DNA of 17,428 bases from Sphaerochaetaceae bacterium. GTDB taxonomy: Bacteria > Spirochaetota > Spirochaetia > Sphaerochaetales > Sphaerochaetaceae. The notes under the pieces are model-generated. The model did no database searches. It was not told the DNA's origin and saw only the letters and a list, made by a program, of their open reading frames with translations. The position numbers were made by a program, and so were the translations under genes. Positions 6,737-13,095 of this stretch are shown one piece after another. Within the stretch, counting starts at the first letter, position 1; each line of letters opens with the position of its first letter. Where the stretch lies: NCBI GenBank assembly GCA_016302165.1, contig JAEDOD010000030.1:1-17428 (forward strand), read 5' to 3'.

Positions 6737-7816
6737 ATGGAAAAGATTAAAAAAGGTGTACGCCTTGAACACATTTCAAAGATATACAAGGATCCTAAGA
6801 CAGGAAAGGACTTCTATGCTGTAAAGGATACAAGCCTTGAAATCAAGCCAGGTTCCTTCGTCACTCTCCTTGGTCCTTCCGGTTGCGGAAAGACCACTAC
6901 GCTGAGAATGATTGCAGGTTTTGAGAGCCCTGATGAAGGGGAAATCTATCTTGGGGACGAAGCCATCAACGAGCTGACACCTAATAAGCGTGATACAGCC
7001 ATGGTGTTCCAGAGCTATGCCCTTCTTCCTCACTACAACATCTTCGACAACGTAGCCTACGGCTTGAAGCTCAGAAAGCTTCCTAAGGATGTAATAAGGG
7101 AGAAGGTAATGAAGATTCTGGACCTGGTGGAGCTTGGAGGCATGGAGTCCAGAATGACCAACCAGCTCTCTGGAGGCCAGCAGCAGAGAGTAGCCCTGGC
7201 TAGAGCTCTGGTCATAGAGCCTAGCGTCCTTCTCTTTGATGAGCCCCTTTCAAACCTGGACGCAAAACTTAGGGTCCAGATGAGGACAGAAATCAGGAGA
7301 ATCCAGCAGGAAGTGGGAATTACAGCCATCTACGTAACCCACGACCAGTCTGAAGCCATGGCCATCAGTGACAACATCATTATCATGAACAAAGGTGTGG
7401 TGGCCCAGATGGGAACTCCTGAAGAGATCTACTACCATCCAGTAGACGAGTTCGTTGCAGACTTCATCGGAGAAGCCAACTTCCTCAAGGGAAGATGCAG
7501 TTCCATTGATGGAAAATATGCAACCCTGGATTTCGAAGGTAAGAAGCTTACAGTTCCTCTCAGGGAAGGCGGAATGGAGAAGGGCAAGGAATACTCTACT
7601 GTCCTTCGTCCTGAAGCTGCAAGGCTTGGAGACCAGGGAGGTCTGGAATGCAAGGTTGTGCTTTCCTGCTTCATGGGATCCTATCAGAACTATCATGTTA
7701 CAGTGGGAAACACCTTGATCAAGCTTGAAGACCACAATCCTAAGAATCGTCGTGTCTACAGACAGGGAGAGACCTGCTCCCTCCTTATCGATACAGACTC
7801 TTTACACGTGCTCTGA
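6737..7816 (+). CDS. ABC importer ATP-binding protein (FbpC/PotA type)
   Basis: The 359-residue cytoplasmic ATPase has every nucleotide-binding motif: Walker A GPSGCGKTT (46-54), Q-loop Q92 (VFQSYALLPH), signature LSGGQQQR (144-151), Walker B VLLFDEP (164-170), D-loop SNLD (172-175) and switch H202. A C-terminal TOBE-like region (about 240-355) is typical of iron, spermidine and sugar importers. In FbpC proteins this region can bind regulatory ligands. The ATG lies one base after the permease stop. Its AGGAGG (6719-6724) is inside the permease coding end, so the two are translationally coupled. It is the last gene of the operon, followed by a UUCG-loop terminator. Function as the importer motor is secure; substrate is set by the binding protein. 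Confidence 0.95.
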   Translation: MEKIKKGVRLEHISKIYKDPKTGKDFYAVKDTSLEIKPGSFVTLLGPSGCGKTTTLRMIAGFESPDEGEIYLGDEAINELTPNKRDTAMVFQSYALLPHYNIFDNVAYGLKLRKLPKDVIREKVMKILDLVELGGMESRMTNQLSGGQQQRVALARALVIEPSVLLFDEPLSNLDAKLRVQMRTEIRRIQQEVGITAIYVTHDQSEAMAISDNIIIMNKGVVAQMGTPEEIYYHPVDEFVADFIGEANFLKGRCSSIDGKYATLDFEGKKLTVPLREGGMEKGKEYSTVLRPEAARLGDQGGLECKVVLSCFMGSYQNYHVTVGNTLIKLEDHNPKNRRVYRQGETCSLLIDTDSLHVL

Positions 7817-7821
7817 TAAAC

Positions 7822-7847
7822 TCCTCCCTTCGGGGAGGACTTCTTTT
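7822..7847 (+). terminator. Terminator of the ABC importer operon
   Basis: TCCTCCC, a TTCG tetraloop and GGGAGGA (7822-7839), followed by CTTCTTTT. It starts six bases after the ATPase stop. The following promoter begins ten bases later. Confidence 0.8.
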
Positions 7848-7856
7848 CTCCACCTC

Positions 7857-7885
7857 TTGAAGTAAAGGAAACGGAAAGGGATAAT
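7857..7885 (+). promoter_or_regulatory. Promoter of the MFS-sfsA unit, predicted leaderless
   Basis: TTGAAG (7857-7862), 17-nt spacer, GATAAT (7880-7885), then six bases (CGTTCC) and the ATG at 7892. This repeats the S9 peptidase geometry, with the expected start point on the A of ATG. The purine-rich AAAGGG at 7875-7880 is 11 or more bases from the ATG, too far for a good Shine-Dalgarno, and lies at the -10. Confidence 0.6.
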
Positions 7886-7891
7886 CGTTCC

Positions 7892-9028
7892 ATGCAACTT
7901 TTCTTTCTGTCCATGTGTACTCAGATAGCCGTGGCATCCTTCGCCCCCTATCTTCAGATAGTTTTCCGGAATAAGGGTTATTCCCACTCTCTCTGTGGAG
8001 TGCTCATCGCCCTCTGCCAGCTTTCTGCAATAGTGGTGCCCATGGTGATATCTTCCCTTTCAGACAAAAAAGGAAGGACCAAGCCTTTCCTGATCCTTTC
8101 CGCTCTTCTGGCCATATTGTTCTCCTTCCCCTATATCCTTTCGGGAAACATTGCACTGGTGGCCCTGTCAGCCTTTCTGATGAATGGCTTCTTCTGGTGC
8201 ATGAATCCTCTAGCTGACGGCTTCATAAACAGAAGCCTCAAGGGAGACAGCTCCCGCTATGGCACCATCAGGGCCATGGGAACCTTTGCCTATGTTTCAA
8301 CCTTGGTGATATTCGGCATCCTTGGCTGGCCTAGGGAAGATGAGAACTCCTCCATACTCAAATGCATGATGGTCTCCCTTCCTCTTCTTTTCCTGGTGTG
8401 CGCTTCCCTTAAGGAGGAGGTACGGGAGAAAGGGAAGGAATCTACCTTCTCCCTTTCAGTATTCCCAAGAAGATTCTATTTCTTCCTTATCGTTGTGGCC
8501 TTCACCAGGCTTGGGCAGGCTGTAGTGGAGAAGCTTCTCTCGGCATATATGACAGAGAACCTGGGACTGGGGAACAGGTTCATCCTTTTCATAGCTCTTG
8601 GGGCAGCCTTTGAAGTATTCTGCATGGTACTATTCGGCAGGCTGAAGAAGAAGGGTGTAATGACCAGTCTGACCATTCTCCGTATTTCTGCTGTGGCTCT
8701 GGTAATAAGACTTCTGCTGTACTTGATTCCTGGCCTTTTGCCCTTCATACTTGCACAGACCCTTCATGGCCTTACCTTCGGAGCCCTTCATCTTTCGGCC
8801 ACCAGCTACATTGCAGACAACGTTGATAGCAGCCACTATGACCTGGGAATGACTATGTATTGGTCTCTGGCCACTAATCTTCCAGAGCTGATAGGTGCCT
8901 TATTCGGTGGCTTCATCATCGAAAGCTTCGGATATTCCATGCTTTTCCTTTCCTATTCTGTTTTCCCACTCATAGGCTTTGTCTTGTCATATGTATGGAA
9001 AGGTATTCTTGAAGGAAAAGAGAGATGA
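7892..9028 (+). CDS. MFS transporter (MFS_1-like, HcaT/nucleoside-symporter group)
   Basis: The 378-residue, very hydrophobic protein has about 12 predicted membrane helices in two halves separated by a charged cytoplasmic loop (LKEEVREKGKES). MFS marks are the loop 2-3 motif SDKKGR (57-62) and the RYGTIRAMGTFAY segment, typical of the MFS_1_like group with HcaT and NupG relatives. HGLTFGALHLSA near residue 293 matches that group's second-half signature. It should act in the cytoplasmic membrane as a proton-coupled or facilitated carrier; the substrate cannot be predicted. The product starts directly in helix 1, so there is no room for a later start. Its TGA overlaps the sfsA start (ATGA), indicating coupled translation. 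Confidence 0.85.
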   Translation: MQLFFLSMCTQIAVASFAPYLQIVFRNKGYSHSLCGVLIALCQLSAIVVPMVISSLSDKKGRTKPFLILSALLAILFSFPYILSGNIALVALSAFLMNGFFWCMNPLADGFINRSLKGDSSRYGTIRAMGTFAYVSTLVIFGILGWPREDENSSILKCMMVSLPLLFLVCASLKEEVREKGKESTFSLSVFPRRFYFFLIVVAFTRLGQAVVEKLLSAYMTENLGLGNRFILFIALGAAFEVFCMVLFGRLKKKGVMTSLTILRISAVALVIRLLLYLIPGLLPFILAQTLHGLTFGALHLSATSYIADNVDSSHYDLGMTMYWSLATNLPELIGALFGGFIIESFGYSMLFLSYSVFPLIGFVLSYVWKGILEGKER

Positions 9029-9753
9029 TCTATTCGGGAGAAATAGTGGAGGGACGGTTTCTCTCCCGTCCAAACCGGTTCATAGCTTTTGTCTTAGTGG
9101 AAGGAAGGGAAGTGAAGTGCCATGTGAAGAATACAGGGCGCTGCAGGGAGCTTCTCGTTCCAGGATGTAAAGTTTATCTGGAGAAGTCCTCTAATCCCGC
9201 CCGCTCCACCCTTTTTGACCTTATTGCTGTGGAGAAGGAGAGAGAAAATCTTCCTCCTCTTCTCATCAATATGGACTCCCAGGCCCCAAACAAGGCTGTA
9301 GAGGAGCATCTGAAGAGCGGGGCCCTTTTCCCCCTCGGCTCTGAAGTCAGGGGAGAAGTGACCTTTCACAATAGCCGCTTCGATTTCCAGATAAGAGAGC
9401 CGGACGGAAGGGTTGAATATCTTGAAGTCAAGGGCTGCACCCTTGAAGAGAATGGAATTGTCTCCTTTCCTGATGCTCCTACAGAGCGGGGTGTGAAGCA
9501 TATAATGGAGCTGATTGAAGCTAAAAGTGAAGGCTATGGTGCAACCATTCTCATCCTTATCCAGATGAAGGGCGTGAAGAAGTTCGTCCCCAACTGGAGA
9601 ACCCATAGGGAGTTCGGCCTTGCCCTTAGGGAAGCGGAGAAAAAAGGGGTAAGGATCCTGGCTTTCGACTCCATTGTCACTCCTTCTTCCCTGACAGTTT
9701 CCGAAAGAGTTAAGGTGGACCTGGGCCTGGATCAGGCTGAAGAGCAACTGTAA
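9025..9753 (+). CDS. sfsA: SfsA family protein (sugar fermentation stimulation protein homologue)
   Basis: The 242-residue length and motifs fit SfsA: RFLSRPNRFIAFVLVEG at the start, HVKNTGRCRELLVPG (33-47), then FDFQI...YLEVKGCTL and VSFPDAPTERGVKHIMEL (147-164). The D120, E134 and K136 arrangement resembles a PD-(D/E)xK nuclease-like core, as noted for this family. E. coli SfsA was named for a maltose-related phenotype and DNA binding; its biochemical role is unsettled. The ATG overlaps the MFS stop by four bases, so both are made from one mRNA. No terminator is evident in the 82 nt before the next gene, so the reductase may be cotranscribed. Confidence 0.93.
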   Translation: MIYSGEIVEGRFLSRPNRFIAFVLVEGREVKCHVKNTGRCRELLVPGCKVYLEKSSNPARSTLFDLIAVEKERENLPPLLINMDSQAPNKAVEEHLKSGALFPLGSEVRGEVTFHNSRFDFQIREPDGRVEYLEVKGCTLEENGIVSFPDAPTERGVKHIMELIEAKSEGYGATILILIQMKGVKKFVPNWRTHREFGLALREAEKKGVRILAFDSIVTPSSLTVSERVKVDLGLDQAEEQL

Positions 9754-9835
9754 AATTGTGTAATACCACTTCACTCTTTCAAAAAATTTGATTATCTATA
9801 AAGAAATAGACTATTTTTTTCTGGAGGAAAAGATA

Positions 9836-10948
9836 TTGGATAAGAGTGTAGGAAAGCTGGGCTTCGGAATGATGAGACTTCCCAGAAAAGGGGAGGGGAT
9901 CGATATTGAAGAGACCAAGAGGATGGTTGATGCCTTCATGGTTTCAAGATTCAACTACTTCGATACCGCTTTTGCCTATCCTGGAAGTGAGGAAGCCATT
10001 AAGGAGGCTCTGGTAGACCGATATCCAAGGAAGTCCTATTATCTTGCCACCAAGTGTGCCCTGTGGTCAGGATGCCACAGCAGCGATGACGCCAAGAGGG
10101 AGCTGGATATCTCCCTTGAAAGGACAGGCGCCGGCTATTTCGACTTCTATCTTCTCCATGCCATGAATGGAAAAAATGCTTCTCAATTTGAGGAATATGG
10201 TCTTTGGGACTATTTCCTGAAAAAGAAGGAGGAAGGTGTGATTAAGCATCTTGGCTTCTCCTTCCATGATACTCCTGAGGTTCTGGATGATATTCTTTCC
10301 CGCCATGATGAAGCGGAGTTTGTCCAGCTTCAGATAAACTGGGCAGATTGGGAGAACCCCAAGGTCCAGTCAAGAGGATGCTATGAAGTGGCAAGAAAGC
10401 ATGGAAAGAAGATCATAGTCATGGAGCCTGTGAAGGGCGGTCTTCTCTCCGATCCCCATCCTGACGTAAGGAAAGTCTTCAGTGACGGAGATCCGAATGC
10501 TTCTCCATCCTCCTGGGCCATCAGATTTGCTTCATCCCTGGATGGTGTACTGACTGTACTTTCAGGAATGTCCACCATGGACCAGCTTTCAGACAACATA
10601 AAGACCATGTATAACTTCAAGGGCCTAAGCAAAGCAGAGAAGGAGACCATCGAGAAGGCGAGAGAAGTGTTTTCTTCCCTTCCTTCCGTTCCCTGCACCC
10701 GCTGCGACTACTGCGCAAAAGTGTGCCCAAAGGATATCGGGATCAGCGGAAGCTTCGCCGCCTTGAACACTGTCCTTCAGTACAACAACAAGGAAAGAGC
10801 AGGAATGCAGTATAAGACTCTTGTTACAGAGAAGGGAAGGAAATCGCCTATGCTTTGCGTCAAGTGTGGAAAGTGCGAGGAAGCCTGCCCCCAGCACATC
10901 GAGATCAGGAAGAACCTGGACAAAGCTGTAGAGATTCTTGGGCTTTGA
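9836..10948 (+). CDS. Aldo/keto reductase with C-terminal 4Fe-4S clusters (COG1453 type)
   Basis: I place the start at TTG 9836 because GGAGG (9823-9827) sits eight bases upstream and the protein then opens MDKSVGKLGFGMMRLP, the usual beginning. An upstream in-frame TTG at 9788 has no RBS. The 370-residue product has an aldo/keto reductase barrel with the expected tetrad D43, Y48, K73 and H108. It then has two ferredoxin-like cysteine sets: CTRCDYCAKVCP (287-298) and CVKCGKCEEACP (341-352), each able to hold a 4Fe-4S cluster. Such enzymes occur widely in anaerobes and probably couple a carbonyl or alcohol reaction to electron transfer; the substrate is unknown. The TTG start may limit expression. 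A TATAAA at 9797-9802 could be a -10 but lacks a clear -35. Confidence 0.9.
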   Translation: MDKSVGKLGFGMMRLPRKGEGIDIEETKRMVDAFMVSRFNYFDTAFAYPGSEEAIKEALVDRYPRKSYYLATKCALWSGCHSSDDAKRELDISLERTGAGYFDFYLLHAMNGKNASQFEEYGLWDYFLKKKEEGVIKHLGFSFHDTPEVLDDILSRHDEAEFVQLQINWADWENPKVQSRGCYEVARKHGKKIIVMEPVKGGLLSDPHPDVRKVFSDGDPNASPSSWAIRFASSLDGVLTVLSGMSTMDQLSDNIKTMYNFKGLSKAEKETIEKAREVFSSLPSVPCTRCDYCAKVCPKDIGISGSFAALNTVLQYNNKERAGMQYKTLVTEKGRKSPMLCVKCGKCEEACPQHIEIRKNLDKAVEILGL

Positions 10949-10969
10949 TGGAGACGGGTGAAGAAGATG

Positions 10970-11001
10970 AGAGGGACTGTAGGATCTGCAGTCTCTTTTT
11001 T
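10970..11001 (+). terminator. Terminator of the aldo/keto reductase
   Basis: The stretch 10970-10982 pairs with 10986-10998 over up to 13 base pairs (some G-U; core GGGACTG with CAGTCTC) around a 3-nt loop and runs into TTTTTT. It faces the tRNA-Asn terminator 12 nt away. Confidence 0.75.
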
Positions 11002-11013
11002 ACATTCCTTCCA

Positions 11014-11045
11014 GAAAAAGAAATGCGGTACATTTCTGTACCGCA
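11014..11045 (-). terminator. Rho-independent terminator of tRNA-Asn
   Basis: Minus strand: TGCGGTAC, 6-nt loop, GTACCGCA (11024-11045), an uninterrupted 8-bp stem, then TTTCTTTTTC. It starts five bases after the mature tRNA 3' end. Confidence 0.85.
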
Positions 11046-11050
11046 CTTGT

Positions 11051-11123
<73 letters not shown>

Positions 11124-11143
11124 ATGTCTTACGAACAAACAAG

Positions 11144-11172
11144 ACTTTAGAGTAAAGCAGGCTTTGTGTCAA
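11144..11172 (-). promoter_or_regulatory. Promoter of tRNA-Asn
   Basis: Minus strand: perfect TTGACA (11167-11172), 17-nt spacer, TAAAGT (11144-11149). Predicted transcription starts near 11137, about 14 nt before the tRNA. The -10 is identical to that of tRNA-Thr. Confidence 0.75.
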
Positions 11173-11538
11173 TAAGGTTTCGAAAAATAAAGGAGGATTC
11201 TTTCCTGATGCCAAAAAAGAATAGGGAGAAAGCGGTCCGCACTGAGAGAATTATGGGTCCAGCCATAAGTTTTGTGAGATTTATACCTATTCGCGACTGC
11301 TTCAATCCGACCTTCAGGTAGAAGTAATCGTTGTCAGAGTAGCCATAGACTCTTCTCCTCAAAGTCTTAAAAAACTGTCTGTTCCGTCCACCTTGCCGTA
11401 GGTCTTATCAAGTGTGGTTCCAAGGAGCATATAATGCCAGAAAAGACCTGGCAAGTGAAATGGAAAGCCAATAAAAGCGTGAAAGGAGCAGGAATTCCAT
11501 GTTGGATGCTGTGTGCTGCTACTAATATATGTACAAAA
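11173..11538. pseudogene. Gene-poor degenerate stretch, possibly a transposase C-terminal scar
   Basis: No intact gene is visible. One minus-strand frame (read from about 11395 down to 11309) gives RNRQFFKTLRRRVYGYSDND followed by YFYLKV, resembling the C-terminal end of some insertion-sequence transposases (RR.YG...D..YF.L pattern). Stops lie just upstream of it and the rest of that frame looks random. A 6-bp dyad TGCCAG/CTGGCA is at 11435-11453. On the plus strand a 37-codon frame at 11208 follows an AGGAGG by 11 bases but has no recognisable content. Assignment to a transposase family is tentative (ISL3-like is a guess). Confidence 0.3.
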
Positions 11539-11584
11539 GGAAAAGACCATGGAGGAGCATTTCTACTCTTACATGGTCTCTTCC
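11539..11584 (-). terminator. Probable terminator of the diaminopropionate ammonia-lyase gene
   Basis: On the minus strand GGAAGAGACCATG (11572-11584) pairs with CATGGTCTTTTCC (11539-11551) over 13 bp with one G-U, around a 20-nt loop with a small inner stem. TTTTG follows. It begins 36 nt after the stop codon. The long loop makes it less typical. Confidence 0.5.
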
Positions 11585-11620
11585 TGTAACGCTAGATGAC
11601 TATCGTTCGACGTCTTTTCT

Positions 11621-12865
11621 CTATCTTCTTGTCCTATATTCCTTTGGCACTGGATCCTGTCCGTCCCAGATGATTCTTCTGAAGTGCTTAGGATCTGTGT
11701 TTCCCTCAGTGTTGATCATGAATACCAGTGAGTCTTCGTTAAGGCCCAGGGCATTCTTGAGATTATCATCTTCATTTTCAGTAAGGAGAGAGTATAGGGC
11801 TCCAAGTGGAACTGCGCCGCTTTCTCCGCTGATGATGAAGGGGTCACCCTTCAGTGGACAGGAAAGGATTCTCATTCCTCTGGCTGCCACATAGTCTGGA
11901 ACCTCCATGAAGATGTCTCCATTGCCGTTGAGGATCTTGAAGGCCAGAGGGGATGGGTCTCCGCAGGCTAGGCCGGCCATGATGGTGTCCAGTGCACCCT
12001 TTACGCTGTGGCACTTTCCGTCGTTAGCCTTGATGGATTCATATACGCAGGGAGCCTTGTCTGGTTCAACGATGATGAAGAGAGGAGGATTCTCCGGGAA
12101 AAGAGCTGTGTAGAAGCCCACTACAGCTCCTGCCAATGCGCCAACTCCAGCCTGGACGATAACGTGGGTAGGCTTCTGGATTCCCATGCCGGCAAACTGC
12201 TCCTGGCACTCAAGAAGCATGGAAGTGTAACCCTGCATGATCCATGTAGGAATCTCTGTGTATCCATCCCAGGAAGTGTCTGAAACCACATACCAGCCGT
12301 TCTTCTCTGCATCCTCTGCAGCTCTTCTCACAGCATCGTCGTAGTTTCCGTCCACCACTGTGACGGTAGCTCCATATTTCTTGATGGCGTCGATTCTTGC
12401 CTGGCTTGTCTCAGAGTGGACATAGATCTGGCACTTGTGGCCAAGCATCTTTGCAGCCCAAGCCAGTCCTCTTCCATGGTTTCCGTCAGTTGCAGAGCAG
12501 AATGTGATGTCTCCGACCCTGTCGTGGCATTCCTTGCTGGTAAGATACTGGAAGGTGAGCTCCTTGTCTTCCATGCCCAGCATCTTCTTTACGAAGCGGT
12601 AGATGGCAAAGGATCCTCCCATGACCTTGAATGAGTTCAATTCCAGGCGCTGGGCTTCATCCTTGATGAAGATTCCTCCTACTCCCAGCATATGTGCAAG
12701 GTTTGGAAGTGCTTCAAGGGGAGTCATCTTGTAGCCAGGAATCTGGCGATGGAACTTACGTGCCTCTCTGGCTGTGGAGACAGGAAAGAGCTCCTTTGCC
12801 AGGCTCTGGTCCTTCTTTGAAAGGTCCCCATTGTTGTGGATGATGTAACTGTAGTCGTTGTTCAT
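11621..12865 (-). CDS. dpaL: Diaminopropionate ammonia-lyase (YgeX/DpaL)
   Basis: I start at ATG 12865, with GAGG five bases upstream. An in-frame ATG at 12910 has no RBS and lies upstream of the predicted transcription start. The product is 414 residues (E. coli YgeX is about 400) and is a fold-type II PLP enzyme. It converts 2,3-diaminopropionate to pyruvate and two ammonia. Diagnostic segments are LNSFKVMGGSFAIYRF with PLP-binding K80, SATDGNHGRGLAWAAKMLGH (D127), VVSDTSWDGYTEIPTWIMQGY (D196) and the glycine-rich VQAGVGALAGAV. D127 and D196 fit the two catalytic aspartates described for the E. coli enzyme. It is a lone cytoplasmic catabolic gene here, divergent from the phosphohexomutase gene; no dedicated transporter or regulator adjoins it. 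Confidence 0.93.
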   Translation of the reverse strand: MNNDYSYIIHNNGDLSKKDQSLAKELFPVSTAREARKFHRQIPGYKMTPLEALPNLAHMLGVGGIFIKDEAQRLELNSFKVMGGSFAIYRFVKKMLGMEDKELTFQYLTSKECHDRVGDITFCSATDGNHGRGLAWAAKMLGHKCQIYVHSETSQARIDAIKKYGATVTVVDGNYDDAVRRAAEDAEKNGWYVVSDTSWDGYTEIPTWIMQGYTSMLLECQEQFAGMGIQKPTHVIVQAGVGALAGAVVGFYTALFPENPPLFIIVEPDKAPCVYESIKANDGKCHSVKGALDTIMAGLACGDPSPLAFKILNGNGDIFMEVPDYVAARGMRILSCPLKGDPFIISGESGAVPLGALYSLLTENEDDNLKNALGLNEDSLVFMINTEGNTDPKHFRRIIWDGQDPVPKEYRTRR

Positions 12866-12912
12866 GTTGACCTCTATATTCCTTCTGTGATTTGTTGCGT
12901 TTTGTTGCATAT

Positions 12913-12940
12913 ATCATACACCAAAGAAAAAAATAATCAA
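12913..12940 (-). promoter_or_regulatory. Promoter of dpaL
   Basis: Minus strand: TTGATT (12935-12940), 16-nt spacer, TATGAT (12913-12918). Predicted start near 12906, leaving a leader of about 40 nt before the chosen ATG. Confidence 0.5.
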
Positions 12941-12971
12941 TATCACATACCCTTGAAGACGCCTTTCCATG

Positions 12972-12989
12972 GAATTCTCTTCAGAATTC
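12972..12989. repeat. Inverted repeat in the dpaL-pgm divergent region
   Basis: GAATTCT (12972-12978) and AGAATTC (12983-12989) form a perfect 7-bp dyad with a 4-nt gap. It lies about 30 nt upstream of the dpaL -35 and about 70 nt upstream of the pgm -10, where a shared regulator could bind. It has no T-tract. Confidence 0.4.
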
Positions 12990-13039
12990 ACCTCTGTTGT
13001 AAAAAAAAGGCTTCTCTTTCGAAATTGCCTACCGAGGGA

Positions 13040-13068
13040 CCACAAAACCCTCATGTTTGTGGTAGAAT
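13040..13068 (+). promoter_or_regulatory. Extended -10 promoter of the phosphohexomutase with overlapping dyad
   Basis: TGGTAGAAT (13060-13068) is an extended -10 (TG-N-TAGAAT). No good -35 lies 17 nt upstream. A perfect inverted repeat CCACAAA (13040-13046) and TTTGTGG (13056-13062) with a 9-nt spacer fills the -35/-10 interval, so a protein bound there would block or activate this promoter. Confidence 0.5.
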
Positions 13069-13095
13069 CCCTAATAGTTCAATAAGGAGGGAATC

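Noticed and set aside
9094..9774. Minus-strand 226-codon ORF
   Set aside because: It lies antisense to the confident sfsA gene, whose motifs are unmistakable; the antisense product has no family features.
11208..11321. Plus-strand 37-codon ORF with AGGAGG 11 bases upstream
   Set aside because: The RBS spacing is long, the peptide is featureless and it lies in degenerate sequence antisense to a possible transposase remnant. Kept only as a remote small-protein candidate.
12866..12910. Upstream in-frame ATG adding 15 residues to dpaL
   Set aside because: No RBS, and it lies ahead of the transcription start predicted from TTGATT-16-TATGAT; the ATG at 12865 has GAGG at good spacing.
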